DNA of 10,965 bases from Alphaproteobacteria bacterium (GTDB lineage: Bacteria; Pseudomonadota; Alphaproteobacteria; Rhodobacterales; Rhodobacteraceae), in contig JAURMY010000024.1 of assembly GCA_030830465.1 (NCBI GenBank), positions 1 through 10,965 of the forward strand, read 5' to 3'. A program made the position numbers and the translations under genes. The notes beneath the pieces were generated by a model that saw nothing but the letters and a program-made list of their open reading frames with translations, had not been told where the DNA came from and did not search any database. Below are positions 1 to 6,470 of the stretch, piece by piece. Positions within the stretch are counted from its first letter, which is position 1, and each line of letters begins with the position of its first letter.

Positions 1-1122
1 GCCCTGCAAACAGCCGCGCAGCGGTTCGCTCGCGAAGTTTTGTTGCCGGACTACCAAAAACGCGAATCCCTGCCGCTGGACCGTGATCTGGTGCGCGACA
101 TGGGCGCGATGGGTTTTCTCGGCAGCGATCTGCCCGAGGACATCGGCGGCCTTGGTCAAAGCAGCGTCACCACGGGTCTTTTGGCGGAATCGCTGGCCTT
201 GGGGGATTTCAACATCGCGGCGATCCCGGTCAATGTGTCGCTGAATGCCGCCGTGTTGCTGCAACATGCGCCCAAGGACGTGATCACCGAATGGGTGCCC
301 AAGATGATCGCAGGGGAAAAGATCATTGCGATCTGTCTGACCGAACCGCGCGGCGGATCGGATGCGGCGAACCTTGAACTCAGGGCCCGCAAAAAGGGCA
401 GCGATTGGGTGCTGAACGGCGAGAAAACCTCGATTTCCTTTGCTGACAGCGCCGATATCTTTCTGGTTTTCGCCCGGACCGGTGCGCCGGAAGAGGGTGC
501 ACACGGCGTTTCCGCCTTTTTCATCCCCGAAGGCACGCCGGGCATCAGCCGCCTGAAATTCAACGATCTGGGGCACAAGGTGATCGGGCGCGGATCGCTG
601 TTTTTCGAAGATGTCACGATCCCCGACGAATATTGTCTGGGCGGCCCCGGCAAGGGCTTTACCCAGGTGATGCAGGGCTTTGACTATTCCCGCGCGCTGA
701 TTGCCCTGGAATGTTGCGGCGCGGCGCAGGCCTCGTTGGATGAAACCTGGGACTATGTGAAAGACCGGCAGGCCTTCGGGCGGCCCATCGGCCAGTTTCA
801 AGGGGTCAGTTTCCCGCTGGCCGAGGGCGAATCGCATCTGATGGCGATCCGGCAACTGGCCTATCACACGCTGGAACTGCGCGAGGCCGGAATGAAACAT
901 ACGTCCGAGGCCGCCATGTGCAAATGGATGGGGCCCAAATACGCCGCCGAGGTGATTCACAACTGTCTGCTGGCGACCGGGCATTACGGGTATTCGCTGG
1001 ACCTGCCGCACCAACAACGCCTGCGCGATGTCATGGGGCTGCAAATCGGCGATGGCACGGCAGGGGTTATGAAACAGATCATCGCAAGGCAAAAAATCGG
1101 CCGCGCGGCGGTTCCCTATTGA
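1..1122 (+). CDS. Acyl-CoA dehydrogenase, 5' partial, with Asp at the catalytic Glu position
   Basis: FAD-dependent acyl-CoA dehydrogenase, expected to take two hydrogens from an acyl-CoA and pass electrons to ETF in the cytoplasm. The frame is open from base 1, so the true start lies upstream; 373 residues are visible and only about 10 N-terminal residues seem missing for a roughly 385-residue family. The substrate/FAD motif TEPRGGSD is at visible residues 114-121, and RQAFGRPIGQFQ is typical of the C-terminal helical domain. At the position of the MCAD-type catalytic Glu (IYEGT) this protein has IGDGT, with Asp351 (bases 1051-1053). The alternative base position of isovaleryl-CoA dehydrogenase is Ser (FDYSR). 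The IGDGT and HYGYS stretches remind me of cyclohexanecarboxyl-CoA dehydrogenase (AliB), but I could not align it. It lies on the same strand upstream of the importer, separated by 304 bases. Family is certain; substrate is not. Confidence 0.93.
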   Translation, partial: ALQTAAQRFAREVLLPDYQKRESLPLDRDLVRDMGAMGFLGSDLPEDIGGLGQSSVTTGLLAESLALGDFNIAAIPVNVSLNAAVLLQHAPKDVITEWVPKMIAGEKIIAICLTEPRGGSDAANLELRARKKGSDWVLNGEKTSISFADSADIFLVFARTGAPEEGAHGVSAFFIPEGTPGISRLKFNDLGHKVIGRGSLFFEDVTIPDEYCLGGPGKGFTQVMQGFDYSRALIALECCGAAQASLDETWDYVKDRQAFGRPIGQFQGVSFPLAEGESHLMAIRQLAYHTLELREAGMKHTSEAAMCKWMGPKYAAEVIHNCLLATGHYGYSLDLPHQQRLRDVMGLQIGDGTAGVMKQIIARQKIGRAAVPY

Positions 1123-1140
1123 AAATCGTGCGCAAAATTG

Positions 1141-1157
1141 TAATGGTCAGACCATTA
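1141..1157. promoter_or_regulatory. Perfect palindrome resembling a GntR/FadR-type operator
   Basis: TAATGGTCAGACCATTA is a perfect 8-base inverted repeat around one central base. The core TGGTCnGACCA matches the known TGGTnnnACCA form bound by FadR/FCD-subfamily GntR regulators. It starts 18 bases after the acyl-CoA dehydrogenase stop and lies about 110 bases upstream of the predicted importer promoter. A low-GC hairpin with a 3-base loop and no T-run makes a terminator unlikely. No GntR gene is in the window, so the regulator would be encoded elsewhere. Confidence 0.55.
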
Positions 1158-1167
1158 AGAGGCGCAT

Positions 1168-1206
1168 CAAAGCGACGGCCCCTGTCTGATTTCCAGACAC
1201 GCTTTG
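1168..1206 (+). terminator. Compound hairpin after the acyl-CoA dehydrogenase gene
   Basis: Outer arms CAAAGCG (1168-1174) and CGCTTTG (1200-1206) pair fully. They enclose an inner stem TGTCTG (1183-1188) / CAGACA (1194-1199) with a five-base loop. The right arms are contiguous, leaving an eight-base bulge on the left. No T-run follows, so it could be a weak or factor-assisted terminator for the upstream operon, or simply 3' end protection. Confidence 0.35.
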
Positions 1207-1252
1207 GGTCTATGGCCTGCAAATCGCCTGATTTCACGCGAAAATAAAAATC

Positions 1253-1281
1253 TTGGCAGGGCGAAACAAATACGCTACTGT
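1253..1281 (+). promoter_or_regulatory. Predicted sigma-70 promoter of the importer operon
   Basis: TTGGCA (1253-1258) and TACTGT (1276-1281) are separated by 17 bases. The -35 is close to consensus and the -10 is weak, as expected for a regulated promoter. Transcription would begin near 1288, giving a leader of about 140 bases before the binding-protein start at 1427. The -10 lies inside the palindrome at 1271-1287, so a bound protein would block RNA polymerase. Confidence 0.45.
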
Positions 1282-1287
1282 ACAGTA
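1271..1287. promoter_or_regulatory. Candidate MarR operator, importer promoter copy
   Basis: Two overlapping matches to TACnnTAnnGTA occur: TACGCTACTGTA (1271-1282) and the perfect 12-base palindrome TACTGTACAGTA (1276-1287). The heptamer TACGCTA here is the reverse complement of TAGCGTA found in both sites of the 7269-7453 promoter region. The site overlaps the predicted -10. Its assignment to the MarR protein encoded at 6011-6460 is inference from recurrence and position. Confidence 0.5.
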
Positions 1288-1309
1288 TGCTGGTCTTACA
1301 AAATTGGAC

Positions 1310-1323
1310 TGACCGCTCGGTGA
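1310..1323. promoter_or_regulatory. TetR-like imperfect palindrome in the importer leader
   Basis: TGACCGCTCGGTGA contains the pairing halves ACCG and CGGT two bases apart, plus an outer T-A pair with one mismatch between. The ACCG-nn-CGGT shape is common among operators of TetR/AcrR-type regulators of acyl-CoA catabolism. It would lie just downstream of the predicted transcription start. No TetR gene is visible. Confidence 0.25.
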
Positions 1324-1426
1324 ACAGAATGACAGGGGCCGACTGGCGCGCGAACAGCGAGTGCAAACCGGCCCTTGGACGTAACGACCACACGATAAAG
1401 CCTTAGCGATGGGAGGAAATCACACT

Positions 1427-2620
1427 ATGGCCCTTAGGAAACTCAAAACAACGGTAACGGCACTTGCCGCGGCGTTGGCGCTGACAGCCGGCGCCGGCAA
1501 TGCGGAACCCTTGAAGATCGGTTTTTTGTCGGACTTGTCCGGCGGCTCGTCCGTTCTGACCGGCGAAAGCTCGCGCGTTGCCATTCAGATGGCGATTGAC
1601 GATTTCGGCGGCGAAGTGAACGGCGAAAAGATCGAATTGCTGGTAGCTGACCAGTTGAACAAGGCCGATGTCGGCCTGTCGATTGCACGTGAATGGTTTG
1701 ATGTGAACAATATCGACATGCTGTTCAGCGTCGACAACTCAGCCGTTGCGCTTGCGGTCAGCCCGCTGGCGGCAGAAAAAGGCAAACTGTTCATCCACGG
1801 CGCATCCTCGACTGCGATGACCAATGACAGCTGCCATCCGCTGCAAATCCAGATGCTGATGGACACCTATGGCCTGTCACGCGCGATCACCACGCCGCTG
1901 GTTCAGGCCGGCATGAAAGACTGGTTCTTTATCACCGTTGACTATGCGTTTGGTAAAGACCTTCAGGCCAAAGGCGAGGCTGCGATCAAAGCTGCCGGTG
2001 GTAACGTTGTTGGTTCGGTTCTGCACTCGCCGACGGAAAAAGACTATTCGGCCTTCCTGCTGGAAGCCAAAGCCAAAGGCGCACAGACCATTGGTCTTGC
2101 GACTTTCGGGTCGTTCCAGACCGCGATTGTGAAACAGGCAGCCGAATTTGGCATCGACATTCCGATGGTGCCTTACTTCCTGGGGATTACCGACATCAAG
2201 GCCGCCGGTCTTGAGAACCTGCAAGGGGTTCAGGGTTCGATCCAGTTCTATTGGGATCAGAACGACAAGACCCGCGCTTTTGCCAAGCGGTATCAGGAGC
2301 ATTACAACCGTCCGCCGACCTTCACCAACGCGATGCATTACGAAATGATCACGCATTACCTGAAGGCGGTCAAAGCGGCTGGTTCGGCTGATCCGGTTGC
2401 GGTCAATGCCAAGATGCGCGAAATGCCGGTCGAACTGATCAGTGGCGACACTGCCACGATCCGTGCCGATGGCCGGGTTGCCCGTCCGATGTATGGCTAC
2501 AGCACCAAGAAGCCGTCGGACTCCAAGGGTGACTGGGACTATCTGACAATCGGCGCGACCGTTCCGGCGGATACGCTGTTGTTGCCGGCTGCCGAAAGCA
2601 CCTGCAGCCTGATGAAGTAA
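1427..2620 (+). CDS. Periplasmic substrate-binding protein of a HAAT-type ABC importer
   Basis: Type I periplasmic binding protein (Peripla_BP_6 / leucine-binding-like family) that captures the solute and delivers it to the membrane complex encoded downstream. The 397-residue protein starts with a Sec signal peptide: positive residues RKLK at 4-7, a hydrophobic stretch at about 8-23 and a likely cleavage after GNA (residue 26). The mature start EPLKIGFLSDLSG is typical. ATG 1427 is chosen over the in-frame ATG 1409 because GGGAGGAAA (1411-1419) is well spaced from it and the signal peptide then begins normally. Cys136 and Cys393, the latter five residues from the C-terminus, could form a disulfide. 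The family binds branched-chain amino acids but also aromatic and alicyclic acids; the setting among acyl-CoA genes favours a carboxylate. The ligand cannot be read from sequence alone. Confidence 0.93.
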   Translation: MALRKLKTTVTALAAALALTAGAGNAEPLKIGFLSDLSGGSSVLTGESSRVAIQMAIDDFGGEVNGEKIELLVADQLNKADVGLSIAREWFDVNNIDMLFSVDNSAVALAVSPLAAEKGKLFIHGASSTAMTNDSCHPLQIQMLMDTYGLSRAITTPLVQAGMKDWFFITVDYAFGKDLQAKGEAAIKAAGGNVVGSVLHSPTEKDYSAFLLEAKAKGAQTIGLATFGSFQTAIVKQAAEFGIDIPMVPYFLGITDIKAAGLENLQGVQGSIQFYWDQNDKTRAFAKRYQEHYNRPPTFTNAMHYEMITHYLKAVKAAGSADPVAVNAKMREMPVELISGDTATIRADGRVARPMYGYSTKKPSDSKGDWDYLTIGATVPADTLLLPAAESTCSLMK

Positions 2621-2635
2621 TCCGAACAGAACTTG

Positions 2636-2663
2636 GGAAAGCCGGGTTTCGTCCCGGCTTTCC
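2636..2663 (+). terminator. Strong intercistronic hairpin between binding protein and livG
   Basis: GGAAAGCCGGG (2636-2646) and CCCGGCTTTCC (2653-2663) form an 11-base perfect stem with a six-base loop. It begins 15 bases after the binding-protein stop and ends 26 bases before the livG start. No T-run follows, so full termination is unlikely. Such hairpins often stabilise the upstream mRNA or attenuate read-through, making binding protein more abundant than the membrane components. Confidence 0.6.
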
Positions 2664-2689
2664 TATCTCAGACGACCAGGGAGATCAGG

Positions 2690-3442
2690 GTGAGCGACGT
2701 CGTTTTAGAGGCCCGTGCAATTACCAAGAGCTTCGGTGCCTTCAAAGCCGTTGACGGGGTGGATCTGAACGTCATCAAGGGCGAAATTCACGCCATGATC
2801 GGCCCGAACGGGGCTGGCAAGACCACCTGTTTCAATCTGTTGACCGGCAATCTGCCCCTGACCACGGGCGAGATCAAGCTGAACGGTAAGCGGATTTCCG
2901 GCCTGTCCATGGACAAGATCGCAAGGCGCGGCATCGTGCGCAGCTATCAGATTTCGTCGATCTTTCCGGATTTCACCGTGCTGAACAATGTGCGCTTTGC
3001 CTTGCAGCAAAAACGCAAATCGAATTTTGACTTCTGGAGGTCCGAGTTGAAACTGCGCGACCTCAATGAACGAGCCATGACCTTGCTTGAGGATTTGGGC
3101 CTTGCCGACTCCGCGACCGCACGCGCCGGGGATCTGTCCTATGGCCGCAAACGGGCGCTTGAAATCGCCACCACGCTGGCGCTTGATCCCAAGGTATTGT
3201 TGCTGGACGAACCGACTTCGGGGATGGGACGTGAAGATATTGGCCGCGTTGTTGAACTGATCCGCAAGGTCAGCAAGGGGCGCACGGTGCTGATGGTTGA
3301 ACATAATCTGTCGGTGGTCGAAGGTCTGTGTGACCGCGTTACCGTTCTGGCGCGCGGTCAGGTGATCGCCAAAGGCAGCTATGACGAGGTGGCCAAAGAC
3401 GCCCAAGTGATCGAAGCCTATCTGGGGACTGCCCATGCTTGA
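2690..3442 (+). CDS. livG: HAAT ABC importer ATPase, LivG-type
   Basis: Cytoplasmic ATP-binding subunit, one of the pair (with LivF) that powers import. With start GTG 2690 the protein has 250 residues, usual for LivG. Visible motifs: Walker A GPNGAGKTT (38-46), Q-loop Gln87, signature LSYGR (149-153), Walker B LLLDEP (170-175) and the H-loop His205 in VEHNL. The signature departs from LSGGQ, a variation I believe is common in this subfamily. GTG 2690 is preferred because AGGGAG (2678-2683) sits six bases upstream and the protein then begins MSDVVLEAR. The longer ATG- or TTG-like extension from 2633 would run through the hairpin and adds no family sequence. The 3' end overlaps livF by eight bases. 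Confidence 0.93.
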   Translation: MSDVVLEARAITKSFGAFKAVDGVDLNVIKGEIHAMIGPNGAGKTTCFNLLTGNLPLTTGEIKLNGKRISGLSMDKIARRGIVRSYQISSIFPDFTVLNNVRFALQQKRKSNFDFWRSELKLRDLNERAMTLLEDLGLADSATARAGDLSYGRKRALEIATTLALDPKVLLLDEPTSGMGREDIGRVVELIRKVSKGRTVLMVEHNLSVVEGLCDRVTVLARGQVIAKGSYDEVAKDAQVIEAYLGTAHA

Positions 3443-4127
3443 AGTGCGCGATCTTAATGCCTGGTACGGCGACAGCCACGTTCTGCACGGGGTCAACATG
3501 GATGTGCCCGAGGGCAGCGTCGTGTCGTTGTTGGGGCGCAATGGCGCTGGCAAGACCACGACCATGCGCACCATCATGGGGCTGATGGCCAAGACAAAGG
3601 GCACAATTACCTTCAAAGGGAAAGACCTGTTGAAACTGCGCCCCGATCTGGTGGCGCGGCAGGGGATTGCCCTGTGCCCCGAGGACCGCGCGATTTTTCC
3701 GTCGCTGTCGGTCTATGAAAACCTGATGCTGCCGCCGATCATTGCACCGGGCGGCATGAGCGTTGACCATATCTATGGCCTGTTTCCCAACATCAAGGAA
3801 CGGACCAACAGCCGGGGCACCCAGTTGTCAGGCGGGGAACAGCAGATGCTGGCGATCGCCCGTATCCTGCGCACCGGCGCGAAATTCCTGCTGCTGGACG
3901 AGCCAACCGAAGGTCTGGCCCCGGTGATCGTGCAACAGATCGCCCGCACCCTGATGGAAATCAAGAAACTGGGCTATACGATCCTGTTGGTCGAACAAAA
4001 CGCGCATTTCGTGCAAGACATCGCCGACAGTCATTACCTGATCGAAAACGGCGCGATTGTGGATCGTCTCGACGGGGCGGATTTCGCCAAAAACATCGAC
4101 AAGGTCGATAAACTGCTGGGACTGTAA
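3435..4127 (+). CDS. livF: HAAT ABC importer ATPase, LivF-type
   Basis: Second cytoplasmic ATPase of the importer, 230 residues, normal for LivF. Motifs: Walker A GRNGAGKTT (34-42), signature LSGGE (131-135), Walker B LLLDEP (152-157) followed by TEGLAP, and VEQN in place of an H-loop His, which is usual for LivF. The ATG lies inside the end of livG, implying translational coupling. The stop at 4125-4127 is followed closely by the livH ribosome binding site AAGGGGA. Confidence 0.94.
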   Translation: MLEVRDLNAWYGDSHVLHGVNMDVPEGSVVSLLGRNGAGKTTTMRTIMGLMAKTKGTITFKGKDLLKLRPDLVARQGIALCPEDRAIFPSLSVYENLMLPPIIAPGGMSVDHIYGLFPNIKERTNSRGTQLSGGEQQMLAIARILRTGAKFLLLDEPTEGLAPVIVQQIARTLMEIKKLGYTILLVEQNAHFVQDIADSHYLIENGAIVDRLDGADFAKNIDKVDKLLGL

Positions 4128-4137
4128 GGGGACCAAG

Positions 4138-5013
4138 ATGGATTTCAACCTGAACCTGATCCTCGGCCAGATGGTGCTGGGCATGGTCAATGGCGTGTTC
4201 TATGCGATCCTGTCCTTGGGCGTCGCAATCATTTTCGGCCTGCTTGGGGTGATCAACTTTGCCCATGGCGTGTTTTTCATGCTGGGGGCGTTTCTGGCCT
4301 ATTTCATGCTGAATTCAATGGGGCTGGGATATTGGGAGGCGCTGATCCTTGTCCCCCTTGTGATCGGCGGCCTTGGGCTGGTGGTCGAGGTGCTGCTGAT
4401 CCGGCATCTTTACAAGCTGGATCACCTTTACGGGCTGATGCTGACGATCGGGCTTGCGCTGTTTGTCGAAGGCGGCATTCGCATCGTGTTCGGACCGCAG
4501 GGCCTGCCTTATAACATTCCCGCCTCGCTCAAGGGTGCGATCAACCTTGGTTTCATGTATCTGCCCTATTACCGGGCCTGGGTCGTGGTGTTCGGGATCT
4601 TTTTGTGTCTGGCGACGTGGTTCACGATTGAACGAACGCCGCTGGGGGCCAAGCTGCGCGCCGCCACTGACAATCCGCAAATGGTGCAAGCCTTTGGCAT
4701 CAACGTGCCGGTCATGCTGACCCTGACCTATGGGGCCGGGGTGGCGCTGGCGGCGGTTGGCGGGGTGATGGCCGCGCCGATCATGTCGGTTGATCCTTCA
4801 ATGGGCACCAATATCGTGATCGTGGTCTTTGCGGTCGTGGTGATCGGTGGCATGGGGTCGATCTTTGGCTCGATCCTGACGGGGCTGGGCCTTGGCCTGC
4901 TGGAAGGATTGGCCAAGGCGGTGTTTCCGCAAGGGTCAACCACGGTGATCTTTGTGGTGATGGTGATCGTGCTGGTGGCCCGTCCACGCGGCCTGTTTGG
5001 GAAAATGGCATGA
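4138..5013 (+). CDS. livH: HAAT ABC importer permease, LivH-type
   Basis: Inner-membrane permease subunit of the importer, 291 residues. It is strongly hydrophobic, with about eight membrane segments beginning near residue 8. It carries family stretches such as VINFAHG near the N-terminus and a cytoplasmic loop ERTPLGAKLRAATDNPQM that would contact the ATPases. ATG 4138 is chosen because AAGGGGA (4126-4132) precedes it at good spacing and the protein starts directly before the first membrane helix. A GTG at 4057 in frame would overlap livF by 71 bases and adds a charged non-family extension. The stop overlaps the livM start as ATGA. Confidence 0.93.
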   Translation: MDFNLNLILGQMVLGMVNGVFYAILSLGVAIIFGLLGVINFAHGVFFMLGAFLAYFMLNSMGLGYWEALILVPLVIGGLGLVVEVLLIRHLYKLDHLYGLMLTIGLALFVEGGIRIVFGPQGLPYNIPASLKGAINLGFMYLPYYRAWVVVFGIFLCLATWFTIERTPLGAKLRAATDNPQMVQAFGINVPVMLTLTYGAGVALAAVGGVMAAPIMSVDPSMGTNIVIVVFAVVVIGGMGSIFGSILTGLGLGLLEGLAKAVFPQGSTTVIFVVMVIVLVARPRGLFGKMA

Positions 5014-5996
5014 CCAAGACGGATACCCAATCGACGCTGACCGTTATGTCAGAAGAATCCCATATCTTCGGCTTTACCCGCGAGCGCGCCATCGGCATGG
5101 CCATTTTCGTGGTGTTTCTGGCCGCCGCGCCGCTGTTTTTCTATTCGATCTTTTTGATGAAGGTCTATTGCTTCATCATTTTCGGCTGCGCCTATAACCT
5201 GCTGCTGGGCTATACCGGATTGATGAGCTTTGGCCATGCCGCGTTTTTCGGCATGGGGGCCTATATCTGTGGCTGGACCGCGACCCGCTGGGGTCTGTCA
5301 ACCGAACTGGCCGTGCTGGCCGGCACCCTGTTTGCCGCCGCGATGGGCACCTTGTTTGGCTGGATCGCGATCCGGCGTACCGGGCTTTATTTCGCGATGA
5401 TCACACTGGCGCTGGCGCAGATGGTCTATTTCGTCTGCCTGCAAGCGCCCTTTACCGGCGGCGAGGACGGTTTGCAGGGGGTGCAGCGCGGCACCATTCT
5501 GGGCATTATCGACCTCAAGTCCGACACCCAGCTTTACTGGACCATGGCGGTGATCGTGGTCCTGACCCTGGTGTTCGTGAACCGCGTCGTGCATTCGCCG
5601 TTCGGCCAGGTTCTGCGGGCCATCCGAAACAACCCCGAGCGGGCAAAGTCGCTGGGCTATAATGTGGATCGCTACAAGCTGATGTCCTTCACCCTGTCGG
5701 CGGGGCTGTCCGGCTTCGCCGCCAGTCTGAAAACCATCATTTTCGGCATTTCCACCCTAACCGATGTGGGCACCGGCACCACGACCGAGGTCGTGTTGAT
5801 CAATCTGGTCGGCGGCATCGGCACCATGTTCGGCCCGGTGATCGGCAGCTTTTTCATCATGTCGATGGAACAGTTCCTGTCGCCTTACGGGCCTTGGGTT
5901 CTGTTCATTCAGGGGCTGGTGTTCATGCTGTTCGTGCTGGTGTTCCGGCAAGGCATTGTCGGCGAACTTCAACGGTTGCTGAAGACCCACCTGTAG
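5010..5996 (+). CDS. livM: HAAT ABC importer permease, LivM-type
   Basis: Second inner-membrane permease, 328 residues. After a roughly 28-residue polar N-terminus come multiple membrane helices. GYTGLMSFGHAAFFGMGAY is the LivM-family counterpart of the LivH stretch, and the loop SPFGQVLRAIRNNPERA is the ATPase-coupling segment. It starts within the livH stop (ATGA overlap), so the two permeases are probably made in equal amounts. It is the last gene of the importer operon and ends 14 bases from the convergent marR stop. No terminator hairpin fits in that gap. Confidence 0.93.
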   Translation: MTKTDTQSTLTVMSEESHIFGFTRERAIGMAIFVVFLAAAPLFFYSIFLMKVYCFIIFGCAYNLLLGYTGLMSFGHAAFFGMGAYICGWTATRWGLSTELAVLAGTLFAAAMGTLFGWIAIRRTGLYFAMITLALAQMVYFVCLQAPFTGGEDGLQGVQRGTILGIIDLKSDTQLYWTMAVIVVLTLVFVNRVVHSPFGQVLRAIRNNPERAKSLGYNVDRYKLMSFTLSAGLSGFAASLKTIIFGISTLTDVGTGTTTEVVLINLVGGIGTMFGPVIGSFFIMSMEQFLSPYGPWVLFIQGLVFMLFVLVFRQGIVGELQRLLKTHL

Positions 5997-6010
5997 GCTG
6001 GGCAGCGCGT

Positions 6011-6460
6011 TCAGGAATGGATGCCGCGCACCAGATTGGTTTTCATCACCGTCAGGGTGTCGATGGTTGACTCCAACTGATCCGGGGCGATGCCCATCAG
6101 TACCCGTTGGTTGAAATCCTGATTGCGCTCGCGCAGGGTGGCCAGCAGCGCCCGGCTTTGACCGGTCAGGGCCACCCGTTTGACGCGCCGGTCGCTGGCA
6201 TCCGGTTCACGGCGCACAAAACCCGAAACCTCCAGCCGGTCGATCAGCGCCCCCAGCGCCACCTTGCCGACATCCAGTTCGGCGGCCAGTTCGCTTTGCG
6301 GCATGCCGTCATTGCGCGACAGAAAGGCCAGCACCCACCATTGCGACCGGGTGATCCCCAAAGGCGCCAGCCAGCGGTCAAACAACGTGCGCCTAAGCCG
6401 CGAAACATCGTGGATCAGATAGCCGAACCTGAGTTCAATATCGCTGTCATGCGCGCCCAT
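6011..6460 (-). CDS. MarR-family transcriptional regulator
   Basis: Winged-helix DNA-binding protein, 149 residues, usually a ligand-released dimeric repressor. The helix-turn-helix covers about residues 53-78 (SELAAELDVGKVALGALIDRLE region) and the wing about 83-98, with DASDRRVKRVALT typical of MarR. N- and C-terminal helices would form the dimer. The ATG at 6460 is chosen because residues from MGAHDSDIELR onward look like family sequence; a longer start at 6508 would overlap the upstream crotonase. It follows that crotonase by 10 bases and is probably co-transcribed from the promoter near 7307-7335. MarR proteins near acyl-CoA genes, such as BadR and CouR, commonly sense aromatic or alicyclic CoA thioesters. 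It is the obvious candidate to bind the TACnnTAnnGTA sites. Confidence 0.92.
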   Translation of the reverse strand: MGAHDSDIELRFGYLIHDVSRLRRTLFDRWLAPLGITRSQWWVLAFLSRNDGMPQSELAAELDVGKVALGALIDRLEVSGFVRREPDASDRRVKRVALTGQSRALLATLRERNQDFNQRVLMGIAPDQLESTIDTLTVMKTNLVRGIHS

Positions 6461-6470
6461 GATCTGGCTT

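Noticed and set aside
40..42. TTG at 40 as the acyl-CoA dehydrogenase start
   Set aside because: The frame is open to base 1 and the residues before it look like normal family N-terminus, so the gene is simply cut by the window edge.
2705..3616. A 303-codon open frame on the minus strand across livG and livF
   Set aside because: It lies wholly opposite two certain ATPase genes, has no recognisable domain and reflects high-GC codon use; other long antisense frames in the window were dropped for the same reason.
4057..4137. GTG 4057 as an upstream livH start
   Set aside because: It would overlap livF by 71 bases and add a charged segment; ATG 4138 has a good ribosome binding site directly before the first membrane helix.
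1427..5996. Calling the importer a leucine/isoleucine/valine transporter
   Set aside because: The LIV-type architecture is clear, but HAAT importers take many substrates and the neighbours are acyl-CoA genes; sequence alone does not show amino acid specificity.
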